Shown one piece after another: positions 17,279-24,371 of a stretch of 64,000 bases of DNA (position 1 is its first letter; each line of letters starts with the position of its first letter). Origin of the DNA: Photobacterium sp. CCB-ST2H9 (GTDB lineage: Bacteria > Pseudomonadota > Gammaproteobacteria > Enterobacterales > Vibrionaceae); NCBI RefSeq assembly GCF_023151555.2, contig NZ_CP100426.1:434001-498000 (forward strand), read 5' to 3'. The notes beneath the pieces were generated by a model. It was not told the origin of the DNA. It saw only the letters and a program-made list of their open reading frames with translations, and did no database searches. Both the position numbers and the translations under genes were made by a program.

Positions 17279-17707
17279 TTTTATATCCCTAGTGTATGTG
17301 ATTAATTTAATCATCAATACTTCTGACGATGTTTTTTCCTTATTTCTTACATTGTTTACTTTATTTCAAATGAATCGACACCTCCTTTGAAAGCGTCACG
17401 AACAGCTTTGAGGTGTGCACTATAATTTATTTATTGACTGAGTTCTTAATTTTGAATTGAGAATGCGATTGGCGTTAATAATTTTGATAACCAACTCTAT
17501 TTGAATTTAAATTTCAGTGACGAGAGAAAGGTTTTATTCACGAGGATTCGATTGATTCAGTGGAGTACAGCGAGCCAGGCAAAACATCTGCGCCACAAAA
17601 TGGCTTCAATAATATAGAATCCTGCTGATTCAGTGGAACAGGCTGTTACGCTGCTGATGTTTGCTCAGCTGCGGCCATGGCAGCCCGTAATGGAGGAGGG
17701 GAGACCG
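17279..17707. other. AT-rich intergenic region with short repeats
   Basis: These 429 bp separate the AraC-type gene from hipA; both neighbours are on the minus strand, so the region holds the regulator promoter and the hipA 3' end. It contains an interrupted inverted repeat (ACACCTC near 17379, GAGGTGT near 17411) and two exact copies of TGATTCAGTGGA (17553-17564 and 17626-17637). No coding frame was found. Confidence 0.45.
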
Positions 17708-18919
17708 TTATTCAAATTTACGCTTTTTGTCGTGGCGGTATGATTTCGTGCTGTAACTTGAGGCCATGACCTGTGCGACTGAATTTTCAATGGATGTCTT
17801 TAATCCTTTCATCAACAATATTTCTGATGAGCGGTTCAGGTAATCGGTAATACCCTGAGCGAGCCGTTCGATGATTCCTTCCGCATGGCGAATTCGGAAA
17901 CGGGGAGACTCTGCCAGTTTGAGCAGGTGGTGTTTGTCCGGGAAAACTTTACTATTGGCGAGCTTCAGCGCCATTTTGTTGTCAATCGTGTCATAAATCA
18001 GGGTATGGGTGATATCAAAAGGCGGGGAAACAAAGATATGGTCTATCTCCTGCGAGTATTGCAACGCAAAGTTTTTCAGATGCGCGTCTCCATTACCAAT
18101 CAGACAGTTGAAGACGATGTACTGATACATTTTCTCCACTTCATCCAGGCTGTTGGTGTACAGGTGTGTTGCTTTCAGCAGCGTCTCATAGCTTCCGGTA
18201 TATTTCGCATCTGGATGATTCGGTTTTTTGAGTAAGGTTGTGAAGTCTTCGTATCCCAGCAATTGACCTTCCGGTTTGTCAAACCGTTCTACGATGAAGG
18301 TTTCCAGATTGTCTGATAAATAGGTTTTTGGGGGTTTCAACCCACAATAGCGGGCCGCTTCCATGCAGACGTACTCATTGACAGTCAGTAAGTGAAACTC
18401 TTCATCGTAAGATTTAACAATCAGATCTTTCTGCTCTATTGTTCTGTCCGTTTTCGGGATACTGACTTTGGGCTGAACTCCTGCCAGTGCATTGCGCAGA
18501 TAATACTTTTCCAGCAACTGCGGGAAAAGTGGTGTACTGCCCTGATAAGTCAGAATTTCAGAAAGGGATACAGAATCGGCTTCGGGAAGTTGCAGTGCGC
18601 TTTGATAAGCCAGCATGCCGATACTGTGCTTACCCTGTAATGCCAGTAAGTACATATCGTTCACCCTTGCATACCGGGCCAGTTTTTCGGCAATAAAGCG
18701 CCGGTTAAAACCTTCCGGCAGATTTTGTGTAAAGATCGGGTGCAGTGCGCCTGAAGAATAACCATCCAGATTGGGCTTGGTCATGGTCAGGGAGACATGG
18801 TGTTGTGTTTGTGTCGGCTGATAGTGGTGCACTGAACCATGGGTCAGGATCCCCAGTTCTTTATCATCCAGGCAGACTGTAATTTTTTCGATTTTCGAAG
18901 GCAGTTGGTCAAGCGCCAT
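17708..18919 (-). CDS. hipA: HipA-type serine/threonine kinase toxin
   Basis: A 403-residue toxin of a type II toxin-antitoxin pair. HipA kinases phosphorylate translation components such as glutamyl-tRNA synthetase and induce persistence. Visible motifs are the P-loop-like AGVQPKVS near residue 146, the catalytic GNGDAHLKNF near 275-284 and the metal-binding PFDIT near 300. The N-terminal subdomain (about 10-110) has the family SGALHPIFTQNLPEG stretch. All key residues are present, so it should be active. It is somewhat shorter than E. coli HipA (440). It lies 2 bp after hipB, and the operators upstream of hipB should control both. Confidence 0.92.
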   Translation of the reverse strand: MALDQLPSKIEKITVCLDDKELGILTHGSVHHYQPTQTQHHVSLTMTKPNLDGYSSGALHPIFTQNLPEGFNRRFIAEKLARYARVNDMYLLALQGKHSIGMLAYQSALQLPEADSVSLSEILTYQGSTPLFPQLLEKYYLRNALAGVQPKVSIPKTDRTIEQKDLIVKSYDEEFHLLTVNEYVCMEAARYCGLKPPKTYLSDNLETFIVERFDKPEGQLLGYEDFTTLLKKPNHPDAKYTGSYETLLKATHLYTNSLDEVEKMYQYIVFNCLIGNGDAHLKNFALQYSQEIDHIFVSPPFDITHTLIYDTIDNKMALKLANSKVFPDKHHLLKLAESPRFRIRHAEGIIERLAQGITDYLNRSSEILLMKGLKTSIENSVAQVMASSYSTKSYRHDKKRKFE

Positions 18920-18921
18920 GC

Positions 18922-19176
18922 TTAATCCTCATCAAACAGGTTTTCGATGTCATCCCAGTCTGGCAGTTGGTGTTGCTTCGGTATCACCTCAAGCTGCAGG
19001 CCGACTGCGTCCAGATAACGTTCGAAAATATCCAGTGATCCGGTAAAGCGTCCGTTCTCAATTTCAGACAATGTGGTTTTGTGAATACCGGTCCGTTCTG
19101 CCATTTGTTTTTGAGTTGCGCCCAGCGTTTTTCTTGCCTGAGCGACAGCTTTTCCGATCGTGTCTCTGCTCGCCAT
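18922..19176 (-). CDS. hipB: HipB-type antitoxin, Xre-family repressor
   Basis: An 84-residue protein with a helix-turn-helix of the Xre/Cro type (about residues 9-62: VAQARKTLGATQKQMAERTG, then HKTTLSEIENGRF). The short acidic C-terminus (DWDDIENLFDED) may contact HipA. In this family HipB neutralises HipA and represses the operon by binding palindromes upstream. Three such palindromes are visible here (19189-19282). The gene order, antitoxin first, is standard. Confidence 0.93.
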   Translation of the reverse strand: MASRDTIGKAVAQARKTLGATQKQMAERTGIHKTTLSEIENGRFTGSLDIFERYLDAVGLQLEVIPKQHQLPDWDDIENLFDED

Positions 19177-19188
19177 ATCTAAAACCTG

Positions 19189-19204
19189 TTTGCTATATGG
19201 CGAA
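19189..19204. promoter_or_regulatory. hipBA operator O1 (imperfect)
   Basis: TTTGCTATATGGCGAA is a diverged copy of the palindrome TTAGCTATATAGCTAA. It lies 12 bp upstream of the hipB start. Its centre is 39 bp from that of O2. Confidence 0.7.
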
Positions 19205-19227
19205 TAGTATAGTCCAATACAATTAAG

Positions 19228-19243
19228 TTAGCTATATAGCTAA
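19228..19243. promoter_or_regulatory. hipBA operator O2 (perfect palindrome)
   Basis: TTAGCTATATAGCTAA is a perfect 16-bp palindrome. It is the central copy of three and the likely best HipB site. Confidence 0.8.
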
Positions 19244-19266
19244 TATGAGGGTTTTCCATACAAGAG

Positions 19267-19282
19267 TTAGCCATATAGCTAA
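19267..19282. promoter_or_regulatory. hipBA operator O3
   Basis: TTAGCCATATAGCTAA differs from O2 at one base. Its centre is exactly 39 bp from that of O2. Confidence 0.75.
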
Positions 19283-19430
19283 TAATGAGTGTTGCCTTTT
19301 TAAGTTAATGGACTTACAGAGGTGGATTTCCAATTGTTATATGGAACTCCACGTGTGTATGGATGACGGGCGATCTGATGTCTGGCGTGACTCCCGCGAA
19401 GGCGGGAACCTGATAGCGTGTGCGGAGGAA

Positions 19431-19955
19431 TTAAGGCTGTTTCAAAACACCCAGAACCTGCATTTTCAAAAACACAGCCAGCGTCTTGGCGTCCTGTATT
19501 TCATTATCGGCGATTTTTCCAAGGAAGGTTTCAACTGACATTGTGAGTACTTCAAGGACTTCATCAGTATCAAGTTCTCCTTCTGCGGGGGTCAGGCCTT
19601 TTGCCAGAAAGAGATGCTGAACTTCATCGCAGAAGCCGGGAACGGGAAGTAACTCTCCTAAGGATTGCCAATGCGCTGCGGCCAGGTTCGCTTCTTCTGC
19701 CAGTTCACGTTGTGCACAAGCTTGAATCGCTTCGCCCTTTTCAAGAGTCCCGGCTGGAAATTCGAGGATCCAACGGCCAATTGCGGGACGGTATTGACGT
19801 AACAAAACCAGTTCACCCTTATCGGTTAATGGCGCGATGACTACAGCACCGGGATGACGTACGGTTGTGAATGTGATATCGCGTCCGTCCGGTAGCCGGT
19901 GATCGCTTTGCTCGACGGAAAAGCCTTTCCATTGACAGAGTGTTTGTGATTTCAT
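19431..19955 (-). CDS. Nudix hydrolase, ADP-ribose pyrophosphatase-like
   Basis: A 174-residue protein with a Nudix box at about 68-90 (GTLEKGE, then QRELAEEANL), which supplies the metal-binding Glu residues; the usual final Gly of the box is Asn. The substrate-binding RQYRPAIGRWILEFPAG just before the box is typical of ADP-ribose/nucleoside-diphosphate-sugar hydrolases (NudF-like). It probably cleaves ADP-ribose or a similar compound to AMP and a sugar phosphate. It is monocistronic. It converges on no gene; its 3' end faces the hipBA control region. Confidence 0.88.
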   Translation of the reverse strand: MKSQTLCQWKGFSVEQSDHRLPDGRDITFTTVRHPGAVVIAPLTDKGELVLLRQYRPAIGRWILEFPAGTLEKGEAIQACAQRELAEEANLAAAHWQSLGELLPVPGFCDEVQHLFLAKGLTPAEGELDTDEVLEVLTMSVETFLGKIADNEIQDAKTLAVFLKMQVLGVLKQP

Positions 19956-20152
19956 AGCGCCTCACAACATGAACAGAATGTTTAAAATCCAAAATATCAG
20001 TTATTTATTCTGATTGATATGAAGGTCATGCAAAAGATTCTCTGGTGCCCATTCGGCATGAAAAATGACATTATGCTCATCGTTGTTTACAGCACTCTGA
20101 TATACTCGACAGCAATAGCTATCACAATGAAATACCAAGCAAGGAGAATATT

Positions 20153-21175
20153 ATGCGCGTTCTGGTAACGGGTGGTATGGGTTACATTGGCAGTCATACT
20201 TGCGTACAGATGATTGAAGCGGGGATGACACCAATTATCGTTGATAACCTGTACAACAGTAAAAAGACCGTACTGGAGCGAATTGAAAAGCTGACTGGGA
20301 CCAGACCGGCATTTTATCAGGGAGATATTCGTGATCGCGCATTTCTGGATCAGGTCCTTCGTGAAAATGACGTTGAGTCAGTGATTCATTTTGCGGGGTT
20401 AAAAGCTGTCGGTGAGTCTGTAGAAAAGCCGCTGGAATATTACGATAACAATGTGCACGGCACACTGGTATTGGTTGAAGCGATGCATGCGGCTGGTGTA
20501 AATAGCCTGATTTTCAGTTCATCAGCGACCGTGTACGGTGACCCGGCCAGTGTGCCGATTCTGGAGTCTTTTCCGACCAGTGCCACCAATCCGTACGGCC
20601 GCAGCAAACTGATGGTGGAAGAGTGTCTGACTGACATTCAGCACGCCCATCCTGAAATGAGTATCACACTGCTGCGTTATTTTAACCCGGTTGGTGCGCA
20701 TGAGTCGGGTGAAATGGGTGAGGACCCGCAAGGGATTCCGAATAACCTGATGCCATTTATTGCACAGGTTGCAGTTGGCCGTCGCGAACATTTATCCGTG
20801 TTTGGCAATGATTACCCGACCGTTGATGGGACGGGTGTCCGTGATTACATTCATGTGGTCGACCTGGCCGATGGTCACATTGCAGCGCTGAAACATAAAG
20901 GAAAAGCATCGGGTTTGCATATCTATAACCTAGGGACCGGAAACGGTTTGAGCGTATTGCAAATGGTTGCGGCCTTTGCTGAAGCCGCCGCGAAAGACAT
21001 CCCTTATCAGATTGCAGCACGTCGTCCGGGTGATATTGCAGAATGCTGGGCTGATCCAAGTAAAGCCCAACAGGAACTGCAATGGACAGCGTCACGAACG
21101 GTTGAGCAGATGACTGCAGATACCTGGCGCTGGCAGTCAAAAAACCCGCAGGGATATCCGGACAGTCAAGAATGA
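20153..21175 (+). CDS. galE: UDP-glucose 4-epimerase
   Basis: A 340-residue NAD-dependent short-chain dehydrogenase/reductase-type epimerase that interconverts UDP-glucose and UDP-galactose for galactose use and surface polysaccharides. The Rossmann motif is GGMGYIGSHT (7-16), and the catalytic Tyr-Lys pair is in NPYGRSKLMVEE near residue 150. The NPVGAHESGEMGEDP segment is diagnostic of GalE. The length matches E. coli GalE (338). AAGGAGA precedes the ATG. It stands alone rather than in a gal operon, and a strong terminator follows. Confidence 0.96.
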   Translation: MRVLVTGGMGYIGSHTCVQMIEAGMTPIIVDNLYNSKKTVLERIEKLTGTRPAFYQGDIRDRAFLDQVLRENDVESVIHFAGLKAVGESVEKPLEYYDNNVHGTLVLVEAMHAAGVNSLIFSSSATVYGDPASVPILESFPTSATNPYGRSKLMVEECLTDIQHAHPEMSITLLRYFNPVGAHESGEMGEDPQGIPNNLMPFIAQVAVGRREHLSVFGNDYPTVDGTGVRDYIHVVDLADGHIAALKHKGKASGLHIYNLGTGNGLSVLQMVAAFAEAAAKDIPYQIAARRPGDIAECWADPSKAQQELQWTASRTVEQMTADTWRWQSKNPQGYPDSQE

Positions 21176-21196
21176 CGGTCTGGACAACAGTGATGA

Positions 21197-21224
21197 AACG
21201 GCCCGTTTGGGCCGTTTTTTTTTA
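21197..21224 (+). terminator. Rho-independent terminator after galE
   Basis: AACGGCCC and GGGCCGTT form an 8-bp stem around a short loop, followed by a run of T. Confidence 0.85.
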
Positions 21225-21279
21225 CCTAGTGGAATTAACTCTCTGCTTTTCAATCGATTTTCATGATTCATACATACGA

Positions 21280-21297
21280 GTTTCATAAAATTGTCAC
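21280..21297 (+). promoter_or_regulatory. Pho box upstream of phoX
   Basis: GTTTCATAAAATTGTCAC matches the PhoB consensus CTGTCATAAAACTGTCAT at 14 of 18 positions, including the whole CATAAAA centre. It lies 78 bp before the phoX start codon. This fits activation by PhoB under phosphate starvation. Confidence 0.7.
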
Positions 21298-21374
21298 TGT
21301 ATGAACCTATGCTCCAGCTCTTATTAAAGAGTCTGTAAGTACGCAGGCAAAAATAAAAACTCAAGGAGCATAGC

Positions 21375-23246
21375 ATGTGGAAGCGTGATGAGCAGGACTC
21401 GCAATTCACGAAGATGATTGAAGCGAGATTATCGCGCCGTCATTTTCTGAGTGGAACGGCTGCAGCCGGGGCCGGGGCTTTTCTGGCGGTGAACCCGGTG
21501 GCAAAAGCGGTTGCCGCAACACCGAAAACGTCTCTTCTTAATTTTGAAGCCGTTCCTGCTTCTACCGCAGACACAGTGGTTGTGCCAAAAGGGTATCGGG
21601 CCACGCCGCTGATTTCCTGGGGCGATCCTATCTTTGCGGGAGCCCCTGAATTTGATCAAAGCGGCAAGCAGGACTCACATACACAAGCACGTCAGTTTGG
21701 TGATAACACGGATGGCATGAGTTTTTTCCCCATCAGCGAAGCACGCGGTGTGATGGCGATCAATAACGAATACACCAATTATGAATATCTGTTCGATCAC
21801 AAAGGCGAACAGATGACAGCAGATGATGTTCGCAAAGCACAGGCAGCGGTGGGTGTCACGATTGTTGAGGTGGTTCGTAAAGACGGGCAGTGGCAGGTTG
21901 ACCGCAGTGGTCAGCGTAACCGCAGGATCACAGCGAATACGCCAATGATGTTCACCGGACCGGCAGCAGGCCATGCACTGCTGAAAACCAAAGCTGATCC
22001 GGCAGGCATCAAGCCATTAGGGACGTTCAATAACTGCTCAAATGGTCAGACGCCATGGGGCACATACCTGACTTGTGAAGAGAACTTTGATGATTTCTTT
22101 GGCAGCAGTCAAAAAGGTGAAGTCTCAGCAGACCAGGCGCGTTACGGGATTTCAGCTTCTCCCAGTGACTACAAATGGCATCAGCATGATGAGCGTTTTG
22201 ATGTTCTGAAACACCCGAATGAGGCAAACCGTTTTGGCTGGATCGTTGAGATCGATCCGAATGATCCGAATTCAACGCCGGTAAAAAGGACCGCTCTTGG
22301 CCGGTTCAAGCATGAAAATGCTGCGCTGACGCTGAATAAAGATGGTCATGCGGTGGTATATCTTGGGGACGATGAACGTGGCGAGCATTTGTATAAGTTT
22401 GTTTCTAAGCATCGCTATCAGGCTGGAAATGATGCGGCTAATCGCAGATTGCTGGAAGAAGGAACACTGTATGTTGCCAGATTTGATATGAATGCAGACC
22501 TGAAAGGTCAGGGAAAATGGATTGAACTGACCTTTGGCAAAAATGGTTTAACGCCGGAAAACGGGTTTCAGGATCAGGCTGAAGTTTTGATTTTTGCCCG
22601 TCGCGCCGCCACACAGGTGGGGGCTACAACGATGGACCGTCCGGAATGGGTTGCAGCGCATCCGGATAACAAGCATGTCTTCTGTACACTGACGAACAAT
22701 AAGAACCGTGGAAAAGAAGGCCAGCCGGTTGGCGGACCAAATCCGCGGGCCAAGAACCATTACGGCCAGATCCTTCGCTGGATGCCGCTTCATGGTGATC
22801 ATGCCAATGACAGCTTTGTCTGGGATTTATACCTGATTGCGGGGAATCCGGCGGTTCACAAAAGCGATTTATATGCGGGCAGTGACAATATCAATGCACA
22901 AAACATGTTTAACAGTCCGGATGGCCTTGGTTTCGATCAATCGGGTCGTTTATGGATTCTGACCGACGGGAATTACTCGAACAAAGGCGATTTTGCCGGA
23001 CAAGGCAATAATCAGATGCTGTGTGGTGATCCGTTGACTGGAGAAATCCGTCGCTTCCTGACCGGGCCGATAGCCTGTGAAATCACCGGACTGGCATTTT
23101 CACCGGATTACAAAACCATGTTTGTGGGTGTGCAGCATCCGGGAGAAGAGGGGGCGCCGTCTCACTTCCCTGATGGAGGCGACACTAAACCGCGTTCAAC
23201 AATCATGATGATCACCCGTGACGATGGTGGTGTGATCGGCGCTTAA
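21375..23246 (+). CDS. phoX: PhoX-family alkaline phosphatase, Tat-exported
   Basis: A 623-residue secreted phosphatase of the PhoX (DUF839) family; characterised members use calcium and iron to release phosphate from organic esters. The N-terminus has a twin-arginine signal, SRRHFLSG with Arg21-Arg22, followed by a hydrophobic stretch and an Ala-rich cleavage site near residue 48. Family segments visible include NNEYTNYEYLF, FNNCSNGQTPWGTYLTCEEN, GRFKHENAAL, YLGDDERGEHLYKF and NSPDGLGFDQSGRLWILTDG. The ATG follows AAGGAGCAT. The Pho box upstream supports control by phosphate. A terminator follows. Confidence 0.94.
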   Translation: MWKRDEQDSQFTKMIEARLSRRHFLSGTAAAGAGAFLAVNPVAKAVAATPKTSLLNFEAVPASTADTVVVPKGYRATPLISWGDPIFAGAPEFDQSGKQDSHTQARQFGDNTDGMSFFPISEARGVMAINNEYTNYEYLFDHKGEQMTADDVRKAQAAVGVTIVEVVRKDGQWQVDRSGQRNRRITANTPMMFTGPAAGHALLKTKADPAGIKPLGTFNNCSNGQTPWGTYLTCEENFDDFFGSSQKGEVSADQARYGISASPSDYKWHQHDERFDVLKHPNEANRFGWIVEIDPNDPNSTPVKRTALGRFKHENAALTLNKDGHAVVYLGDDERGEHLYKFVSKHRYQAGNDAANRRLLEEGTLYVARFDMNADLKGQGKWIELTFGKNGLTPENGFQDQAEVLIFARRAATQVGATTMDRPEWVAAHPDNKHVFCTLTNNKNRGKEGQPVGGPNPRAKNHYGQILRWMPLHGDHANDSFVWDLYLIAGNPAVHKSDLYAGSDNINAQNMFNSPDGLGFDQSGRLWILTDGNYSNKGDFAGQGNNQMLCGDPLTGEIRRFLTGPIACEITGLAFSPDYKTMFVGVQHPGEEGAPSHFPDGGDTKPRSTIMMITRDDGGVIGA

Positions 23247-23273
23247 TGCGGATTGACTTTGCTTTATACGAAG

Positions 23274-23299
23274 GCCCCGGTGTTTGCCGGGGCTTTTTT
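23274..23299 (+). terminator. Rho-independent terminator after phoX
   Basis: GCCCCGG at 23274-23280 pairs with 23287-23293 over a 6-nt loop, followed by six T. Confidence 0.9.
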
Positions 23300-23340
23300 G
23301 ATCGCAGATCAATATCGGACAAGTCATTCATGCTGGCTGG

Positions 23341-24240
23341 TCAGGTTGAGGTCTGCCACTGTGCAGGACGATGAGCCCTCAGTTTTTCCAGCAGCGCCTG
23401 AAGCTTGGCGGGTGGCCTGCCGGACGGGTAATAACAGGCGATACAGGCAGGTTCGGCCCGCCACTGAGGCAGACAAGGCACCAGGTTTCCCGGATGTGAT
23501 AAGTTGTAACGATGCACAAACCAGGTTGGCAGTAAGCCAATGCCGTGCCCTTTCACGATGGTGTCTGTCTGTAACACCACACTGTCGCTGATCAGCCGGG
23601 AAGCGGCAGCCGGTAATGTGACCACCTGGCTGCCATTGGTGAGCGAGATACCGTTTTCATCTGCCATGTTCAGATTTACCCACTGGTGTTTCAGTAAGTC
23701 GTGGGGATGTTCTGGCGTTCCGGCAAACTCAAGATATTCAGGAGACGCATAAAGACCATATTGCCAGTAGCCTAACACTTCACGGCGAAAGGCATTTTGG
23801 GGTGGTTTTCCGACCCAAATCATGAGATCGACCTGATTTTCCATGTCCGGCAGATATTGATCATGTAACCGGATGTGAATATCCGGATAGCAATTGAGAA
23901 AATCGTCCAGCACCTGGCTCATCCAGCCTCGCACCAGACTTGCATGAACGGCGATGTTCAGCCGTCCATGAATGTTCTCATTGAATGCCTGCAAGGCTTC
24001 TTTACTTTGCGTGGCAAGTGCCAGCATCCGTTCGCTGAATTCAAAAAAGATTTTTCCGGCTGCAGTCGGCTGTAAACGGTTGCCCTGGCGGGCGATCAGG
24101 GTTTGTCCCAGCTCAGCTTCCAACTGGCTGATTCGTCGGCTGAAAGTGGATTTGGGCTGATTCAGAGCCTGTGCGGCGGCCGTCAGACTTCGGTGCTGAC
24201 AAAGGGCATGAAAGGCTTTGATGGTTGCCAGATCTTGCAT
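23341..24240 (-). CDS. irgB: LysR-type regulator, IrgB-like
   Basis: A 299-residue LysR-family regulator. The N-terminal winged helix-turn-helix (about 1-60) reads FHALCQHRSLTAAAQALNQP, then KSTFSRRISQLEAELGQ. The effector-binding domain follows (about 90-290). In Vibrio cholerae irgB is divergent from irgA and encodes its activator; this gene has the same length, arrangement and many identical stretches as I remember them (QPKST, MRQGNRL-like, GIGLLPTWF, PCL). The 11-bp inverted repeat just upstream is a likely binding site. It should activate irgA when Fur repression is lifted. Confidence 0.85.
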   Translation of the reverse strand: MQDLATIKAFHALCQHRSLTAAAQALNQPKSTFSRRISQLEAELGQTLIARQGNRLQPTAAGKIFFEFSERMLALATQSKEALQAFNENIHGRLNIAVHASLVRGWMSQVLDDFLNCYPDIHIRLHDQYLPDMENQVDLMIWVGKPPQNAFRREVLGYWQYGLYASPEYLEFAGTPEHPHDLLKHQWVNLNMADENGISLTNGSQVVTLPAAASRLISDSVVLQTDTIVKGHGIGLLPTWFVHRYNLSHPGNLVPCLPQWRAEPACIACYYPSGRPPAKLQALLEKLRAHRPAQWQTST

Positions 24241-24259
24241 GGCTTTTTATTCCTCAGGT

Positions 24260-24287
24260 TCATTCGTTCCATATCCGGAACGAATGA
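24260..24287. promoter_or_regulatory. 11-bp inverted repeat between irgB and irgA
   Basis: TCATTCGTTCC at 24260-24270 and its exact complement at 24277-24287 are separated by 6 bp. It lies 20 bp upstream of irgB. A dyad in this position is the expected IrgB site. Confidence 0.65.
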
Positions 24288-24341
24288 TTCACTCTTTGGT
24301 GCTTATATTCTCCATCCTAATCAATAGAATGCAGATGATTT

Positions 24342-24356
24342 TGAGATTTATTATCA
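24342..24356. promoter_or_regulatory. Fur box upstream of irgA
   Basis: TGAGATTTATTATCA matches the 7-1-7 Fur core TGATAATNATTATCA at 12 of the 14 defined positions. It lies 16 bp before the irgA ATG, so bound Fur would block transcription when iron is plentiful. Confidence 0.7.
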
Positions 24357-24371
24357 TTTAGGAGAGTATTG

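Noticed and set aside
17553..17637. Two copies of TGATTCAGTGGA, 73 bp apart, downstream of hipA
   Set aside because: No flanking inverted repeats, transposase or target-site duplication. Too little to call an attachment site or mobile element.
18041..18300. Open frames on the plus strand inside hipA and similar shadows elsewhere (for example within ydbH)
   Set aside because: Opposite-strand frames of real genes with no ribosome site or protein-like composition.
19394..19415. CCCGCGAAGGCGGG hairpin between the hipBA operators and the Nudix gene
   Set aside because: This short motif resembles dispersed repeat elements of many proteobacteria, but one copy without flanking inverted repeats does not support a mobile element or a defined terminator.
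20060..20110. Promoter upstream of galE
   Set aside because: A TATACT-like -10 is present but no -35 at suitable spacing, so I do not call a promoter.
24369..24371. TTG one codon before the irgA ATG as start
   Set aside because: GGAGAG spacing suits the ATG, and the resulting length equals IrgA.
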